Shown piece after piece: positions 1 to 7,781 of a DNA stretch of 64,000 nucleotides (positions within the stretch are counted from its first letter, which is position 1; every line of letters starts with the position of its first letter). The notes below the pieces were generated by a model. The model had not been told where the DNA came from and searched no databases. It saw only the letters and a list, made by a program, of their open reading frames with translations. A program made the translations under genes and the position numbers. Origin of the DNA: Petropleomorpha daqingensis (GTDB taxonomy: Bacteria > Actinomycetota > Actinomycetes > Mycobacteriales > Geodermatophilaceae); NCBI RefSeq assembly GCF_013408985.1, contig NZ_JACBZT010000001.1, positions 2,480,001 to 2,544,000 of the forward strand. The letters are read 5' to 3'.

Positions 1-1
1 G

Positions 2-184
2 GCGGCCACCCACGCCGCGGCCAGCCGCAAGAAGCCCGACGAGCTCGTGCCGATCATCGAGGACCTGATCAAGCTGCTCGACGACGTGTCGAACACGCTG
101 CGTCGGGGCCGGCACCCCGACCGGGCCGAGTCGCGCAAGGTCGCCGCGGTGCTGCGCGCGGTCGCCGGCGACCTGGAGAGCTAA
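2..184 (+). CDS. C-terminal end of an unidentified protein (5' end outside window)
   Basis: An open frame runs from the window edge to a TAA at 182-184 and encodes 60 residues. They are charged and probably helical; two stretches (PDELVPIIEDLIKLLDDV and RKVAAVLRAVAGDLES) look like amphipathic helices. No family can be recognised from so little. The last 4 bases overlap the stop region of the convergent lipoprotein gene. Coding use (third-position G/C) fits a real gene. The function is unknown. Confidence 0.55.
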   Translation, partial: AATHAAASRKKPDELVPIIEDLIKLLDDVSNTLRRGRHPDRAESRKVAAVLRAVAGDLES

Positions 185-675
185 CCCGACGGGGTCGCGC
201 TGCCGGTGCCCGTCGTCCGGCTGCCGGGACGGATGAAGCCGACCGGCCAGGCGCCGGAGAAGACGCCGCACGGGCCGCCCTTGTCCTCGACCACCACGAG
301 GTAGAAGGCAGCCGGGACGACGTCGGAGCTGTTGATCCGGTCGAACACGGTCGTGCCCTTGCCGACGTCGACCGAGCCGATCTTCTCCTCGAGCTTGTCG
401 TCGAAGACCTGGACGCTCCAGCCCTGTGCGGCGACGTCCTTCGGCACCGTGAACGTGATCGGCGAGTCGGGGGAGACCTCGATCACCGGCGGCGTGGTGT
501 CGTAGCGCCGGCCGTCGCCGTCCAGGCAGTACTGGGTGGGCTTGACCGTGACGGTCTGGCTGCCCGTCTCGACGGTGACCGTCGGCGGGCCGTCGGACGA
601 GCTGCCCGTGCTGCCGCAACCGGTCAGGACCGCGAGGAGCACCGTGCCGACAGCGGTCGCGTGCCTCAGCCCCAC
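181..675 (-). CDS. DUF2771-type secreted lipoprotein
   Basis: This 164-residue protein starts with GTG at 675. It has a short basic N-terminus, a hydrophobic stretch and a lipobox LTGC with the acceptor Cys at residue 20, so it should be a lipid-anchored extracytoplasmic protein. A Ser/Gly/Thr-rich linker follows, then a compact beta-rich domain with two Cys (in QYCLDGDGRRY and GGPCGVF) that could form a disulfide. Length and context match the actinobacterial DUF2771 family, whose role is unknown. Its start overlaps the end of the upstream MFS gene by 10 bp, so the two are probably co-transcribed and translationally coupled. The family name comes from recall of the neighbourhood and general appearance, not a search. 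Confidence 0.8.
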   Translation of the reverse strand: MGLRHATAVGTVLLAVLTGCGSTGSSSDGPPTVTVETGSQTVTVKPTQYCLDGDGRRYDTTPPVIEVSPDSPITFTVPKDVAAQGWSVQVFDDKLEEKIGSVDVGKGTTVFDRINSSDVVPAAFYLVVVEDKGGPCGVFSGAWPVGFIRPGSRTTGTGSATPSG

Positions 676-2153
676 TGCTCACCCATCGGCGTGGTGGGGG
701 CCTCGGGCCGGACCGGCTGTGCGGCCGCCCGCCGTCCGCGGTGCAGGCTGAACAGGATCAGGCCCACGGCCAGGACCAGCAGCGCCGCGGCGACGGTGAA
801 CCCGAGCCAGCCGATCGCCGGCAGCGCGATGCCGATGCCGCCGCCGATCACCCAGGCCAGCTGCAGGATCGTCTCGGACTTGGAGAAGGCCGACGCACGC
901 AGCGACTCGGGCACCTCGCGCTGGATGATCGCGTCGAGGGCGACCTTGCCGAGTGCGTTGGTGACCGCGGAGACGCCGGCGACGAGCGCGGCCATCGGCA
1001 GGCTGAAGAAGAACGCCGCGACGACGGTGACCGCCGTCGCGACCCCGGCGGAGATGAGCACCAGGCGGTCGGGGTCGACGGCGTGCAGCCGCGAGCCGAT
1101 CGCCGTCCCCAGGATGCTGCCGGCACCGGCCGCGGCGGCGATGCCCCCGAGGGCGAACGTCGCCGGCCAGCCGCCCTCGACCGTGCCCTCCACGAGGAAC
1201 GCGGAGAAGATCGTGAGGAAGCCGCCGAGCCCGCGCAGCGCCGCGTTCGCCCGGAGCCCGAGGACGACGTGCGGGTTGACCTGGCGCCGGCGGCGACCGT
1301 CCGGCTGCGGACCGGTGGACAGCACGTCGGCGGGCTGCTCGCCGGTGGGCACGTCGACGTGCTTGGGCAGCCGCAGCGCCAGGACGCCGGCGACCGCGAG
1401 CACCGCCGCGGTGACGTACAGCTCGGGGGTGAACCCGAAGACCTTCGCGATCCCCGCGGCGAGGCCGCCGAAGATGCCGGCGGTGATCAGGCCGAACACC
1501 GACTGCCGGGCGTTGGCCGAGGTCAGCGACATCTGCGGGGGCAGCACCCGCGGGACGACGGCGGCGCGCAGCACGTTGTGCGCCTTGGACAGCACGAGGA
1601 CGCCGAGCGCGGCGGGGTAGAGCCAGATGTCGTCGTAGTGCGCGGCCATCACCAGCGCGAGCAGCGCCCGGCCCAGCGCGCTGGCGGCCAGCGCCCACCG
1701 CCGGCCGGTCTGCAGCCGGTCGAGCACGGGGCCGATCACCGGGGCCAGGACGGCGAACGGCGCCATCGTGACCAGCAGGTACAGCGCCACGTTGCCGCGC
1801 TGCGCGTCGGTGGTGGCCGCGAAGAACAGGGTGCCGGCCAGCGAGACGGCGATCATCGCGTCGCCGGCCATGTGCAGGGCGTTGACCCACAGCAGCTGGG
1901 TCAGGCCGCTCTCGCCGGCGCCGTCGGCCCGGCTGGCCGCCTGCACCCGGCGCACCGCGTTGCCGGTCAGCTCCCTGGTGCGCGACGCCGCGACCCGGGT
2001 GACGGTGGCCTTCGGCGGGGGCGGCGGGGGGAGGGCGGCGTCGGGCACGGTGGGGGACTGGGGCGGGGGATGGCCACCGGGCGGGGGTCCGTACTGAGGA
2101 GGCGGCCCGTACTGGGGCGGCGGCTGCTGAGCGGCCCACTGGGGCAGCGGCAT
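666..2153 (-). CDS. MFS transporter with proline-rich N-terminus
   Basis: This protein of about 495 residues has many membrane segments. The first ~50 residues are a Pro/Gln/Gly-rich cytoplasmic tail with repeated QYGPPP units. The transmembrane core begins near QLLWVNALHMAGDAMIAVSLAG. A loop with LDRLQTGRRWAL resembles the MFS signature between helices 2 and 3. The tail before it (ASRTRELTGNAVRRVQAASRA) is also basic. The substrate is unknown; in mycobacteria the equivalent position holds Rv0876c, a conserved MFS-like protein. I chose ATG at 2153; in-frame GTGs at 2189 and 2192 are alternatives. It is followed without a gap by the DUF2771 lipoprotein, so the pair may work together at the envelope. 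Confidence 0.88.
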   Translation of the reverse strand: MPLPQWAAQQPPPQYGPPPQYGPPPGGHPPPQSPTVPDAALPPPPPPKATVTRVAASRTRELTGNAVRRVQAASRADGAGESGLTQLLWVNALHMAGDAMIAVSLAGTLFFAATTDAQRGNVALYLLVTMAPFAVLAPVIGPVLDRLQTGRRWALAASALGRALLALVMAAHYDDIWLYPAALGVLVLSKAHNVLRAAVVPRVLPPQMSLTSANARQSVFGLITAGIFGGLAAGIAKVFGFTPELYVTAAVLAVAGVLALRLPKHVDVPTGEQPADVLSTGPQPDGRRRRQVNPHVVLGLRANAALRGLGGFLTIFSAFLVEGTVEGGWPATFALGGIAAAAGAGSILGTAIGSRLHAVDPDRLVLISAGVATAVTVVAAFFFSLPMAALVAGVSAVTNALGKVALDAIIQREVPESLRASAFSKSETILQLAWVIGGGIGIALPAIGWLGFTVAAALLVLAVGLILFSLHRGRRAAAQPVRPEAPTTPMGEQWG

Positions 2154-2300
2154 GGGGGTCGTGTGCTGCGGGCCCGGCTGCCCGGGCACCACGCGCTCGT
2201 CATCGGGGCGGCCGCGACGTCGCGCACCGGGACGATTGGCGAACACGCGTCCATCGTGCCCCACGAACCTGACACCGGGTCGGCGTCGGCATCTGGGAGC

Positions 2301-3083
2301 ATGGAGGGCGTGTCCACGCCGTCCTCCCAGGGGAACGTCCTGATCGCCGCCGTCGACAAGGCGCGTGCCGCCGCCGTCGAGACCGCCGGCGATCCGGAGC
2401 TGGTGGGCGAGCACCTCGGCGCCGTCCACGAGCCGACCGGGGCCGCCGAGCTCGGCGAGGTGGTCACGCACACCTTCGCCAGCCGCCTGCCCGGCTACGT
2501 CGGCTGGCACTGGGCGGTCACCCTCGCGCACGTCCCGGCCGAGGACGACGTCACGGTCGACGAGGTCGTGCTGCTGCCCGGCGACCAGGCGCTGCTGGCC
2601 CCGGCGTGGGTGCCGTGGCACGAGCGGCTGCGCCCCGGCGACCTCTCCGTCGGCGACGTCCTGCCCTCCACCGAGGACGACCCGCGCCTCGTGCCCAGCT
2701 ACACCGCCCCGGACGACTCCGCCGAGGACCCCGCGGGCCGCGTGGTCGCCGACGAGATCGGCCTCGGCCGCGAGCGGGTCATGTCCCGGGAGGGCCGCCA
2801 CGACGCGGTCGGCCGGTGGGCCGCCGGCGACTTCGGTCCCCGGTCGGCGATGGCCCGGCACGCTCCCGGCCACTGCGGGACCTGCGGGTTCTGGCTGCCG
2901 CTGGCCGGTTCTCTGCGCGACCGGCTGGGTGCCTGCGGCAACGCCTACGCCCCGGCCGACGGCCGCGTCGTGACCGTCGACTACGGCTGCGGCGCGCACA
3001 GCCAGGCCACGCTCGTGCCCGCGGACACCCGCGAGGTGGAGCTCACCGCGCGCTACGACACCGCCGACTTCGACGTGATCTGA
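2301..3083 (+). CDS. DUF3027 domain protein
   Basis: This 260-residue soluble protein is divergent from the MFS gene. Conserved-looking landmarks are LPGYVGWHWAVTLAHV near residue 68, LLPGDQALLAPAWVPWHER near 95, and a C-terminal Cys-containing region (HCGTCGFWLPL, GACGNAYAP, DYGCGAHS) that could bind a metal. The order and spacing fit the actinobacterial DUF3027 family, for which no biochemical role is known. Start codons ATG 2301 and GTG 2310 are both possible. GGGAG lies next to ATG 2301, and GGAGG overlaps the codons between them. The gene ends against a convergent DUF2530 gene with a perfect 20-bp palindrome between them. Confidence 0.85.
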   Translation: MEGVSTPSSQGNVLIAAVDKARAAAVETAGDPELVGEHLGAVHEPTGAAELGEVVTHTFASRLPGYVGWHWAVTLAHVPAEDDVTVDEVVLLPGDQALLAPAWVPWHERLRPGDLSVGDVLPSTEDDPRLVPSYTAPDDSAEDPAGRVVADEIGLGRERVMSREGRHDAVGRWAAGDFGPRSAMARHAPGHCGTCGFWLPLAGSLRDRLGACGNAYAPADGRVVTVDYGCGAHSQATLVPADTREVELTARYDTADFDVI

Positions 3084-3088
3084 CCCCG

Positions 3089-3108
3089 GCAGAAGTCGCG
3101 ACTTCTGC
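3089..3108. terminator. 20-bp perfect palindrome between convergent genes
   Basis: Bases 3089-3098 (GCAGAAGTCG) are the exact inverse complement of 3099-3108. The element sits between the stop codons of the DUF3027 gene (3083) and the DUF2530 gene (3111), so it can serve as a two-way terminator. There is no T-run on either side, which is common for GC-rich actinobacterial terminators. It could instead be a protein-binding site. Confidence 0.55.
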
Positions 3109-3110
3109 TG

Positions 3111-3332
3111 TCAGTCCTTGCGGCCGAGCTGGCCCTGCCACTTCATGATGCCGAGGCCGATGACGGCCAGGACGATCGCCGCGACGCAGGTCCAGGTCCA
3201 CATCCGGTCGACGCGGTCGCCGAGGATCAGCAGGACGACGAGGGCCACCGCCCACAGCCCGGTCCCGATGAGCACGACCCGGGTGGTGTCGACCTTCAGC
3301 GGGGGCGGAGCGGGACGCGTGGGCGCGGGCAC
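3111..3332 (-). CDS. DUF2530 small membrane protein
   Basis: This short protein of about 73 residues has two predicted transmembrane helices (VVLIGTGLWAVALVVLLIL and WTWTCVAAIVLAVIGLGIM) and a basic end KWQGQLGRKD. The Pro-rich leader, the sequence PLKVDTTRVV and the length match DUF2530, a conserved actinobacterial membrane protein with no known role. I prefer GTG at 3332 because the nine codons upstream to ATG 3359 (Cys/Trp-rich) look non-coding. It occupies the position of Rv0879c in the mycobacterial arrangement. Confidence 0.8.
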   Translation of the reverse strand: MPAPTRPAPPPLKVDTTRVVLIGTGLWAVALVVLLILGDRVDRMWTWTCVAAIVLAVIGLGIMKWQGQLGRKD

Positions 3333-3436
3333 CGCGCAACAGTACGGCCACGACCGCACGGGCCTGCGCAGGGCGGGACACGCCGTGTGACACGCTGTCG
3401 CCGCTCGTCACCGACCCGTCTCAGGGGAGTAGCACC

Positions 3437-4957
3437 ATGGCCGAGAAGTCCCGCCCGACGAAGGGCGCCACCGCGTCGAGCGCCGACGACGGGACCCCCG
3501 CCGAGGTGGTGACCAAGGCCCCGCGCCGCAGCGAGGGTCCGCGCGCCCGTCCCAAGAACGGTCTCGACCGCTACTTCTCGATCACCGCGCGCCGCTCCAC
3601 CGTGGGCCGCGAGGTGCGCGGCGGGATCACCACGTTCTTCACGATGGCCTACATCGTGATCCTGAACCCGATCATCCTGTCGGGCGCGGACATCAACGGG
3701 AACAAGCTGCCGTTCGCCGCGGTCACCGCCGTGACCGCGCTGGTCGCCGCGGTGATGACGATCCTCATGGGCGTCGTCGGCCGGTACCCGCTGGCGCTGG
3801 CCGCCGGGCTGGGCATCAACGCGATCGTCGCGGTCTACGCCGCCACCCAGATGACCTGGCCCGAGATCATGGGCCTGATCGTGCTCGAGGGCCTGCTCAT
3901 CACGCTCCTCGTGCTCACCGGCTTCCGTCGCGCGGTGTTCGAGGCGATCCCGGCCCAGCTGAAGACGGCGATCGCGGTCGGCATCGGCTTCTTCCTCACC
4001 ATCGTCGGGCTGGCCGATGCCGGCGTCATCCGGCCGGGGCAGGGCGCGCTGATCAGCTTCGGCGTCAACGGCAACCTCGCCGGCTGGCCGCTGCTGGTCT
4101 TCGTCGTCGGCCTGCTGCTGACCGCCGTCCTCGTCGTCCGGCGGGTCAAGGGCGCGCTGCTCATCGGCATCGTCGTCTCGACGGTCCTGGCGATCGTCAT
4201 CGAGGCGATCGCCGACATCGGCGCGCGCGGCGTCGACGGCTCCAACCCGCACGGCTGGGCGCTGCAGGTGCCGAAGTTCCCGTCCGACGTCGTCTCCTCG
4301 CCGGACCTGTCGATCATCGGCCACTTCTCGCTGTTCGGCGGGTTCAGCCGGATCGGCATCATCTCCGCCCTGCTCATCGTCTTCGCGCTGATGATCGCCG
4401 ACTTCTTCGACACCGTCGGCACGGTGACCGCGGTCGGCGCCGAGGGCGACCTGCTCGACGAGGACCGCAACCTGCCCGGCTCGCAGCCGGTGCTCCTGGT
4501 CGACTCCCTGGCCGCCGCGGCCGGTGGCGCGAGCAGCGTCTCGTCCAACACGACCTACATCGAGAGCGCCTCCGGTGTCGCCGACGGCGCCCGCACCGGT
4601 CTGGCCAGCGTCGTCACCGGCGTGCTGTTCCTGGTCGCGATGTTCTTCAGCCCGCTGGTGGGTGTCGTGCCCTCGGAGGCGGCCGCCCCGGCGCTGGTCA
4701 TCGTCGGCGCGCTGATGATCAGCCAGGTCCGGTTCCTGGTGTGGGACGACCTGACGCTGTCGATCCCGGCGTTCCTGACGATCGCGCTCATGCCGTTCAC
4801 CTACTCGATCACCAACGGCATCGGCGCCGGCGTCGTCAGCTACGTCCTGCTGCGCACCGTCACCGGCCGCCGCAAGGACGTCCACCCGCTGATGTGGCTG
4901 ATCGCGGTGCTGTTCGTCATCTACTTCGCGATCGAGCCGTTGACCCAGATCCTCTGA
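3437..4957 (+). CDS. NCS2-family purine permease (AzgA/PbuG type)
   Basis: This 506-residue inner-membrane transporter probably performs proton-coupled uptake of guanine, hypoxanthine or adenine. Residues 1-45 are a charged, disordered cytoplasmic tail. The family landmark EVRGGITTFFTMAYIVILNP (about residue 55) is followed by many helices. The signature LMIADFFDTVGTVTAVGAEG and then SSNTTYIESASGVADGARTG sit near residues 315-385 and carry the substrate-site Asp/Glu/Asn residues known from AzgA-type NCS2 carriers. A ribosome-binding site (GGGGAG) lies 9 bases upstream of ATG 3437. A MarR gene starts 22 bp downstream, but it has its own promoter. Exact purine specificity cannot be told from sequence. 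Confidence 0.93.
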   Translation: MAEKSRPTKGATASSADDGTPAEVVTKAPRRSEGPRARPKNGLDRYFSITARRSTVGREVRGGITTFFTMAYIVILNPIILSGADINGNKLPFAAVTAVTALVAAVMTILMGVVGRYPLALAAGLGINAIVAVYAATQMTWPEIMGLIVLEGLLITLLVLTGFRRAVFEAIPAQLKTAIAVGIGFFLTIVGLADAGVIRPGQGALISFGVNGNLAGWPLLVFVVGLLLTAVLVVRRVKGALLIGIVVSTVLAIVIEAIADIGARGVDGSNPHGWALQVPKFPSDVVSSPDLSIIGHFSLFGGFSRIGIISALLIVFALMIADFFDTVGTVTAVGAEGDLLDEDRNLPGSQPVLLVDSLAAAAGGASSVSSNTTYIESASGVADGARTGLASVVTGVLFLVAMFFSPLVGVVPSEAAAPALVIVGALMISQVRFLVWDDLTLSIPAFLTIALMPFTYSITNGIGAGVVSYVLLRTVTGRRKDVHPLMWLIAVLFVIYFAIEPLTQIL

Positions 4958-4966
4958 TTCCTGAGG

Positions 4967-4979
4967 TAAGCTAACTATC
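4967..4979 (+). promoter_or_regulatory. Probable leaderless promoter of the MarR gene
   Basis: TAAGCT (4967-4972) matches the actinobacterial -10 pattern TAnnnT. It lies 7 bases before the GTG start of the MarR gene, the spacing expected for a transcript that begins at its own start codon. The 22-bp gap after the permease is strikingly AT-rich for this genome. A TTGACC at 4940-4945 could be the -35, but its 21-bp spacer is long. The short AT-rich stretch GGTAAGCTAAC may also be a MarR operator. Confidence 0.5.
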
Positions 4980-5414
4980 GTGAGTCGGACGACGCTGGAC
5001 ACCGCGGCGCTCGCTCACGACCTCCGCCTCGCCGTCATGCGGTTCTCCCGCCGGCTGCGCGGCCAGCGGGTCGACACCTCGGTGACGCTCACGCACCTCG
5101 CCGCGCTGTCGACGCTCAAGCGCTTCGGGCCGATGAGCCCGGGCGAGCTGGCGGCGCACGAGCGGGTCCAGCCGCCGTCGATGACCCGTGTCGTCGTGGC
5201 GCTCGAGGGCATGGGTCTGGTGACCCGCACCCCGCACCCGACCGACGGCCGCCAGGTGGTCATCGACCTGACGCCGGCGGCCGACGAGCTGCTCGCCACC
5301 GAGGCCCGGGCCCGCGAGGCCTGGCTGTCGGGGCAGCTGCAGCAGCTCACCGCCGAGGAGCGCGCGGTGCTGCGGGAGGCGGCAGTGATCATCGACAAGC
5401 TGGCCAGTGGGTGA
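4980..5414 (+). CDS. MarR-family transcriptional regulator
   Basis: This 144-residue winged-helix regulator starts with GTG at 4980 and corresponds to Rv0880 in the mycobacterial arrangement. An N-terminal helix (RLAVMRFSRRLRGQRV) forms part of the dimer interface. The HTH and wing run through LAALSTLKRFGPMSPGELAAH, QPPSMTRVVVALEGMGLVTR and the wing TPHPTDGRQVVIDLT, all typical of MarR. The C-terminal helices close the dimer. The start has no Shine-Dalgarno sequence, consistent with a leaderless mRNA. Likely targets are itself and the MFS gene 44 bp downstream. The ligand is unknown. Confidence 0.92.
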   Translation: MSRTTLDTAALAHDLRLAVMRFSRRLRGQRVDTSVTLTHLAALSTLKRFGPMSPGELAAHERVQPPSMTRVVVALEGMGLVTRTPHPTDGRQVVIDLTPAADELLATEARAREAWLSGQLQQLTAEERAVLREAAVIIDKLASG

Positions 5415-5458
5415 GGTAGACGAGCGCTGATCAACCCGGCACCCGCGGCGGGACGGGC

Positions 5459-6784
5459 ATGTTCCGTTCGCTGCGGGTGCGCAACTTCCGGCTGTACGCC
5501 TCGGCGAACCTGCTCAGCAACACCGGCACGTGGATGCAGCGCATCGGCCAGGACTGGCTGGTGCTGCAGCTGTCCGGGGACAGCGGGGTCGCGCTCGGGC
5601 TGATCACCGCCCTGCAGTTCGGGCCCACGCTGCTGCTGAGCATGTACGGCGGGATGCTCGGCGACCGCTACGACAAGCGCCGCGTGCTGCTGATCACCCA
5701 GGGCCTCATGGGCGTGCTCGCCCTGGTGCTCGGCCTGCTGGTCGCCACCGGGGGCATCGCCCTCTGGCACGTGTTCGTGCTCGCGGCGCTTCTCGGCGCG
5801 GTCTCGGCCATCGACGCGCCGGTCCGCCAGGCGTTCGTCTCCGAGATGGTCGGGCCGGACCTGCTGGCCAACGCGGTCAGCCTCAACTCCACGATCTTCA
5901 ACGGCGCCCGGCTGATCGGCCCGGCCGTCGCCGGCCTGCTGATCGGGGCCTCGGGGGGCGACACCGCGCCGGCGTTCTTCGTCAACGCCGGCAGCTTCGC
6001 CTTCACGATGGGCGCGCTGGTCCTCATGCGCGCGAGCGAGCTGCGCCGCAGCGCACCGGTCGCCCGGGCCAAGGGGCAGCTGCGCGAGGGGTTGCGCTAC
6101 ACCGCGGCCCACCCCGACCTGGTGCTCGCGATGCTGCTCGCGCTGATCATCGGCACCTTCGGCTTCAACTTCCAGGTCACGATCGCGCTCATGGCCCGCG
6201 AGACGTTCGGGCTCGGCGCGCAGGACTTCGGCCTGCTCTCCACCACCTTCGCCATCGGCTCGCTCACCGGGGCGCTGCTGTCCACCCGGCGCAGCGCCCG
6301 TCCGCGGCAGCGGTTCCTCGTGATCGCCGCGATGGTCTTCGGAGTGCTGACCGTCGTCGCCGGGCTGATGCCGAGCTACGCCTCGTTCGCCGTGATGCTC
6401 GTGCCCGCCGGCGCCTCGGCGCTGATCTACAGCGTGGCGGCCAACAGCTTCGTCCAGCTCGGCGCCGATCCGCAGATGCGCGGGCGGGTCATGGCGCTCT
6501 ACTTCATGTGCTTCATGGGCGGCACGCCCGTCGGGGCGCCGGTGATCGGCTGGATCGCCGAGCACTGGGGCGCGCCGTGGGGGCTGATCATCGGCGGCAT
6601 CGTCGTCGTCCTGGCCGCGGGCGGCGTCGGGCTGTGGCTGGCGCGCGGCCGGCAGGTCCGGCTCGAGGCCGGCGTCGCCCCGCCCCGGTTGGCGCTGCGG
6701 GTCGGCGTGCCGTCGGCCCCGCTGCGGGCCGCCGAGGAGGCCGCCGCCGGGTCGGCGTCGGCGACCACGCGCGCTGCTGGTTGA
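5459..6784 (+). CDS. MFS exporter (EntS/MFS_3-like)
   Basis: This 441-residue multi-pass membrane protein opens with FRSLRVRNFRLYASANLLSN and TGTWMQRIGQDWLVLQLSG, the N-terminal signature of the enterobactin-exporter-like MFS_3 group. LGDRYDKRRVLL between helices 2 and 3 matches the MFS loop motif. About twelve helices follow, and the C-terminus is a non-membrane tail rich in Arg, Pro and Ala. It follows the MarR gene by 44 bp, an arrangement common for MarR-controlled drug efflux pumps. Substrates cannot be read from the sequence. ATG 5459 follows a GC-rich GGGACGGG that may serve as a weak ribosome-binding site. Confidence 0.88.
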   Translation: MFRSLRVRNFRLYASANLLSNTGTWMQRIGQDWLVLQLSGDSGVALGLITALQFGPTLLLSMYGGMLGDRYDKRRVLLITQGLMGVLALVLGLLVATGGIALWHVFVLAALLGAVSAIDAPVRQAFVSEMVGPDLLANAVSLNSTIFNGARLIGPAVAGLLIGASGGDTAPAFFVNAGSFAFTMGALVLMRASELRRSAPVARAKGQLREGLRYTAAHPDLVLAMLLALIIGTFGFNFQVTIALMARETFGLGAQDFGLLSTTFAIGSLTGALLSTRRSARPRQRFLVIAAMVFGVLTVVAGLMPSYASFAVMLVPAGASALIYSVAANSFVQLGADPQMRGRVMALYFMCFMGGTPVGAPVIGWIAEHWGAPWGLIIGGIVVVLAAGGVGLWLARGRQVRLEAGVAPPRLALRVGVPSAPLRAAEEAAAGSASATTRAAG

Positions 6785-6917
6785 CCGGATGGCGCAGCGC
6801 CTGGTCCGGAGTACGGTTTCCGCACGCGTCCGGTCGTACCGGGAGGGTCCGTTGCTGCTCGACCGATGGGCGCTCCGCCGGGGACGGCGTGACCACCCAC
6901 CCCGGCGGGACCGCCAT

Positions 6918-7211
6918 GTGCTGCGTGGCAACCGCGTGCGCCCGAACGTCGACCCCGTCCGCCGCCCGATCCAGCTGGTCGCCGCCGATCTGCGCCGGCT
7001 CTCGCGGCAGTTCGAGCTCGTCCCGGCCGGTGCGCCGCTGGTCCGGTGGAAGGCGCTGTGGTTCGCCTACGACGCCGTCCTCATGGAGGCCGCTGCGCTG
7101 CTGGAGGTGGAGCACACGCTCCCCGGCACGCCGGTCGGCATCGCCCGCGACATCGAACGGCTGCGCATCCTCGCCGCCCTCGAAGGCGCCGGACTGGTGG
7201 TGCACGGCTGA
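6918..7211 (+). CDS. Conserved hypothetical protein, 97 residues
   Basis: A small helical protein beginning VLRGNRVRPNVDPVRRPIQL and running through LVAADLRRLSRQ, LVRWKALWFAYDAVLMEAAALLEVEH and a C-terminal LRILAALEGAGLVVHG. I recognise this as a recurring uncharacterised actinobacterial protein but know no function. I start at GTG 6918, which has GGCGGGA 7 bases upstream. The frame is open back to ATG 6789, but that part translates to an Arg-rich low-complexity string unlike a real N-terminus. Its TGA overlaps the CTG start proposed for the next gene, which suggests translational coupling. Confidence 0.7.
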   Translation: MLRGNRVRPNVDPVRRPIQLVAADLRRLSRQFELVPAGAPLVRWKALWFAYDAVLMEAAALLEVEHTLPGTPVGIARDIERLRILAALEGAGLVVHG

Positions 7212-7774
7212 GCTCCGCCGAGCCGCGGCTGTTCTTCGCGGTCGACCCGTCCGCGGAGGCGCGCGCCCACCTGGACACGGCGCTGTCGGCCGTGCGCGGG
7301 GCGCCGGGGGAGCCGCGGTGGACGCCGGCCGACCGCTGGCACCTCACGCTGCTGTTCCTCGGCTCGGTCCCGGCCCGGCTGGTCGCGCCGCTGGTGGAGG
7401 CGGCAGGCCCGGCGGTGGCGACCGCACCCGCGATGACGCTGCGGCTGGCCGGCGGGGGCAGGTTCGGCTCGCGTCGTCGTCCCCAGGTGGCCTGGGTCGG
7501 TCTGGACGGCGACGTCGGACCGCTGACCGACCTGGCCGAACGGCTGGCCGCGGTCGCGCGGCGGCTGCGGCTGGAGGTGGAGGAGCGGCCCTACCGACCG
7601 CACCTCACCGTGGGCCGCTGGCGACCGGGCCGCCCCGCCGACGCCGCGCTGACCGACCGGCTGGCCGGCTACGCCGGCCCGCGGTGGCCGGTGCGCGAGG
7701 TGCTCCTGCTGGAGAGCCATCTCGGCCCGACGCCCCGCTACGACCCCGTCGCCACGTGGCCCGTCGGCGGATAG
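7208..7774 (+). CDS. thpR: RNA 2',3'-cyclic phosphodiesterase (LigT/ThpR family)
   Basis: A 188-residue 2H phosphoesterase. Strand 1 is RLFFAVDPSAEA, and the two catalytic His-x-Thr motifs are at residues 45-47 (WHLTLLFLG) and 132-134 (PHLTVGRW), a duplication typical of the family. Family members hydrolyse 2',3'-cyclic phosphates on RNA ends. No ATG, GTG or TTG occurs in frame between the upstream coding region and the conserved first strand. The best start is CTG 7208-7210, which overlaps the previous gene's TGA as CTGA. Starting at the next in-frame GTG would remove the first beta strand. It meets the aldo/keto reductase gene tail to tail with only 7 bp between them. Confidence 0.85.
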   Translation: MSSAEPRLFFAVDPSAEARAHLDTALSAVRGAPGEPRWTPADRWHLTLLFLGSVPARLVAPLVEAAGPAVATAPAMTLRLAGGGRFGSRRRPQVAWVGLDGDVGPLTDLAERLAAVARRLRLEVEERPYRPHLTVGRWRPGRPADAALTDRLAGYAGPRWPVREVLLLESHLGPTPRYDPVATWPVGG

Positions 7775-7781
7775 GTGCCGG

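Noticed and set aside
3296-5002. Long open frame on the - strand opposite the purine permease and MarR genes (568 codons)
   Set aside because: It is a string of Asp, Arg, Gln and His without domains, the usual antisense shadow of a high-GC gene. The + strand has a complete NCS2 permease with ribosome-binding site.
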